Positions 44,275 through 45,000 of a stretch of 45,000 bases of DNA are shown here, in pieces. The position numbers and the translations under genes were made by a program. The notes under the pieces are model-generated. The model made no database searches. It was not told where the DNA came from and saw only the letters and a program-made list of their open reading frames with translations. Within the stretch, counting starts at the first letter, position 1; every line of letters begins with the position of its first letter. This stretch comes from Armadillidium nasatum. Lineage: Eukaryota > Arthropoda > Malacostraca > Isopoda > Armadillidiidae. The stretch spans positions 127,501-172,500 of the forward strand of contig SEYY01000141.1 of the NCBI GenBank assembly GCA_009176605.1. The letters are read 5' to 3'.

Positions 44275-45000
44275 AATTTAACAAGGCAGGGTTCAAGCTC
44301 GGAAAAACGAGTTTTGAGAACCACCATCAGGACCGTATTGCTTCTTAGTGTTAAACTAAGAGAGAGAAGAAATGGCGTCTTTAGAAGAAATTATAATTTT
44401 AGGCATAAATGAGTTGGAGGGGGCTGAAGGAGTAAGAACAGCTCTGCAATCATCTAATTTGAATTAGAGGCAAAAGTGTAAGCAAAGAATTTAGCTTTAG
44501 AGGAAGGCAAATCGGCAGTTGTCCCGTAGAACATACAAGAGGAGGGAAACGGTAAGAAGCAAAGTTAGAATTGACATTTTTCGCAGAATCACAGAAAAGA
44601 CATGAGGAAGAAGAACCAGAAAGATTATTACATTTACGACGGATAAATGAGTTTTTGGTGTTGCGGAAAATAGGTTTTGCACGATTCCTGGATGAAATAT
44701 AAGTTGCATGAGTTTCTGGAGTTTGAAAACTACGGTAATCCCTGAAGGCTACTTCTCTACGGCAGATAGCATGAGAATAAGCCGAGTTAAACCAAGGTTT
44801 GTTAGGTTTAGTAGAAGCGGAAGAATATGGAATGTGCTCCTCCATGCTGGAGAGAATCACCTCTGTTATGCGCTTTGCACATTCCGAGGGACCCCTCCCA
44901 CGGAAACAGTAATCATTCCATGGGAAATCAAGAAAGTACAACTACAAGTTAGTGGCACTGAGATGCCAGAAACGTCTTCTCGCCGAAGGTGGAAGACTTA
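44275..45000 (-). mobile_element. Jockey-like LINE copy, linker to RT start (runs off the window)
   Basis: Minus-strand frame 44941-44450: MYFLDFPWNDYCFRGRGPSE, STKPNKPWFNSAYSHAICRR and NRAKPIFRNTKNSFIRRK, the same linker as at 36700-36930, then IISSKDAISSLSL-like at 44400-44340. It is truncated inside the RT at ~44275, tail-to-tail against the plus-strand copy. A long open frame indicates a younger copy. Confidence 0.87.

Overview
This is a very AT-rich window from an animal nuclear genome, most likely an arthropod. It has spliced genes with GT-AG introns, several families of non-LTR retrotransposons, hAT-like and Tc1/mariner DNA transposon remains, tRNA-derived repeats, and 32 long (TA)n tracts that add up to roughly 4.5 kb. 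The acidic and basic N-terminus of the minus-strand gene resembles arthropod Mi-2, and some LINE fragments resemble those common in crustacean genomes. The exact lineage cannot be fixed from the sequence alone.

Two conserved genes diverge from a middle of about 8 kb. On the minus strand (6333 down to 1273) lie the first five coding exons of a Mi-2/CHD3-4-5 chromatin remodeller. Their reading phases join perfectly to 229 codons that include the CHDNT domain; the rest of the gene lies beyond the left edge. On the plus strand (14394 to 40311) lie sixteen coding exons of SMC6, from the initiator ATG through the Walker A motif, ascending coiled coil, hinge and first part of the descending coiled coil, about 757 codons. 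The C-terminal coiled coil and ATPase half lies beyond the right edge. All SMC6 exon phases agree except at exon 6, where one extra A in a six-A run shifts the frame and makes a TGA just before the donor.

Between the genes lie the Mi-2 start region, a pair of ATCGAT-rich repeats, a nearly complete but frameshifted CR1 retrotransposon (7965-11236, minus) with an eight-base tandem tail, a long poly-T run, a degenerate ~41-bp tandem repeat, and a T-rich stretch upstream of SMC6.

The SMC6 introns are packed with mobile DNA: fragments of a second LINE family whose 3' ends run into (TA)n, two other LINE types, a Tc1 remnant, a mariner-like remnant, hAT/BED pieces, a hAT-like MITE nested in a LINE, a fold-back repeat, and a 172-bp element with perfect 23-bp inverted termini around a tRNA-like core.

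The most striking pattern is the position of the (TA)n tracts. Nine of the 40 splice sites that can be placed lie within about 10 nt of a tract, in both genes. One intron has a tract at each end, and one exon is walled in by tracts on both sides. RNA (UA)n is self-complementary, so these tracts could pair across introns or exons and affect splicing. That is inference; a neutral alternative is that splice motifs such as GTATAT and TATATAG seed the microsatellite, which then expands until the exon stops it.
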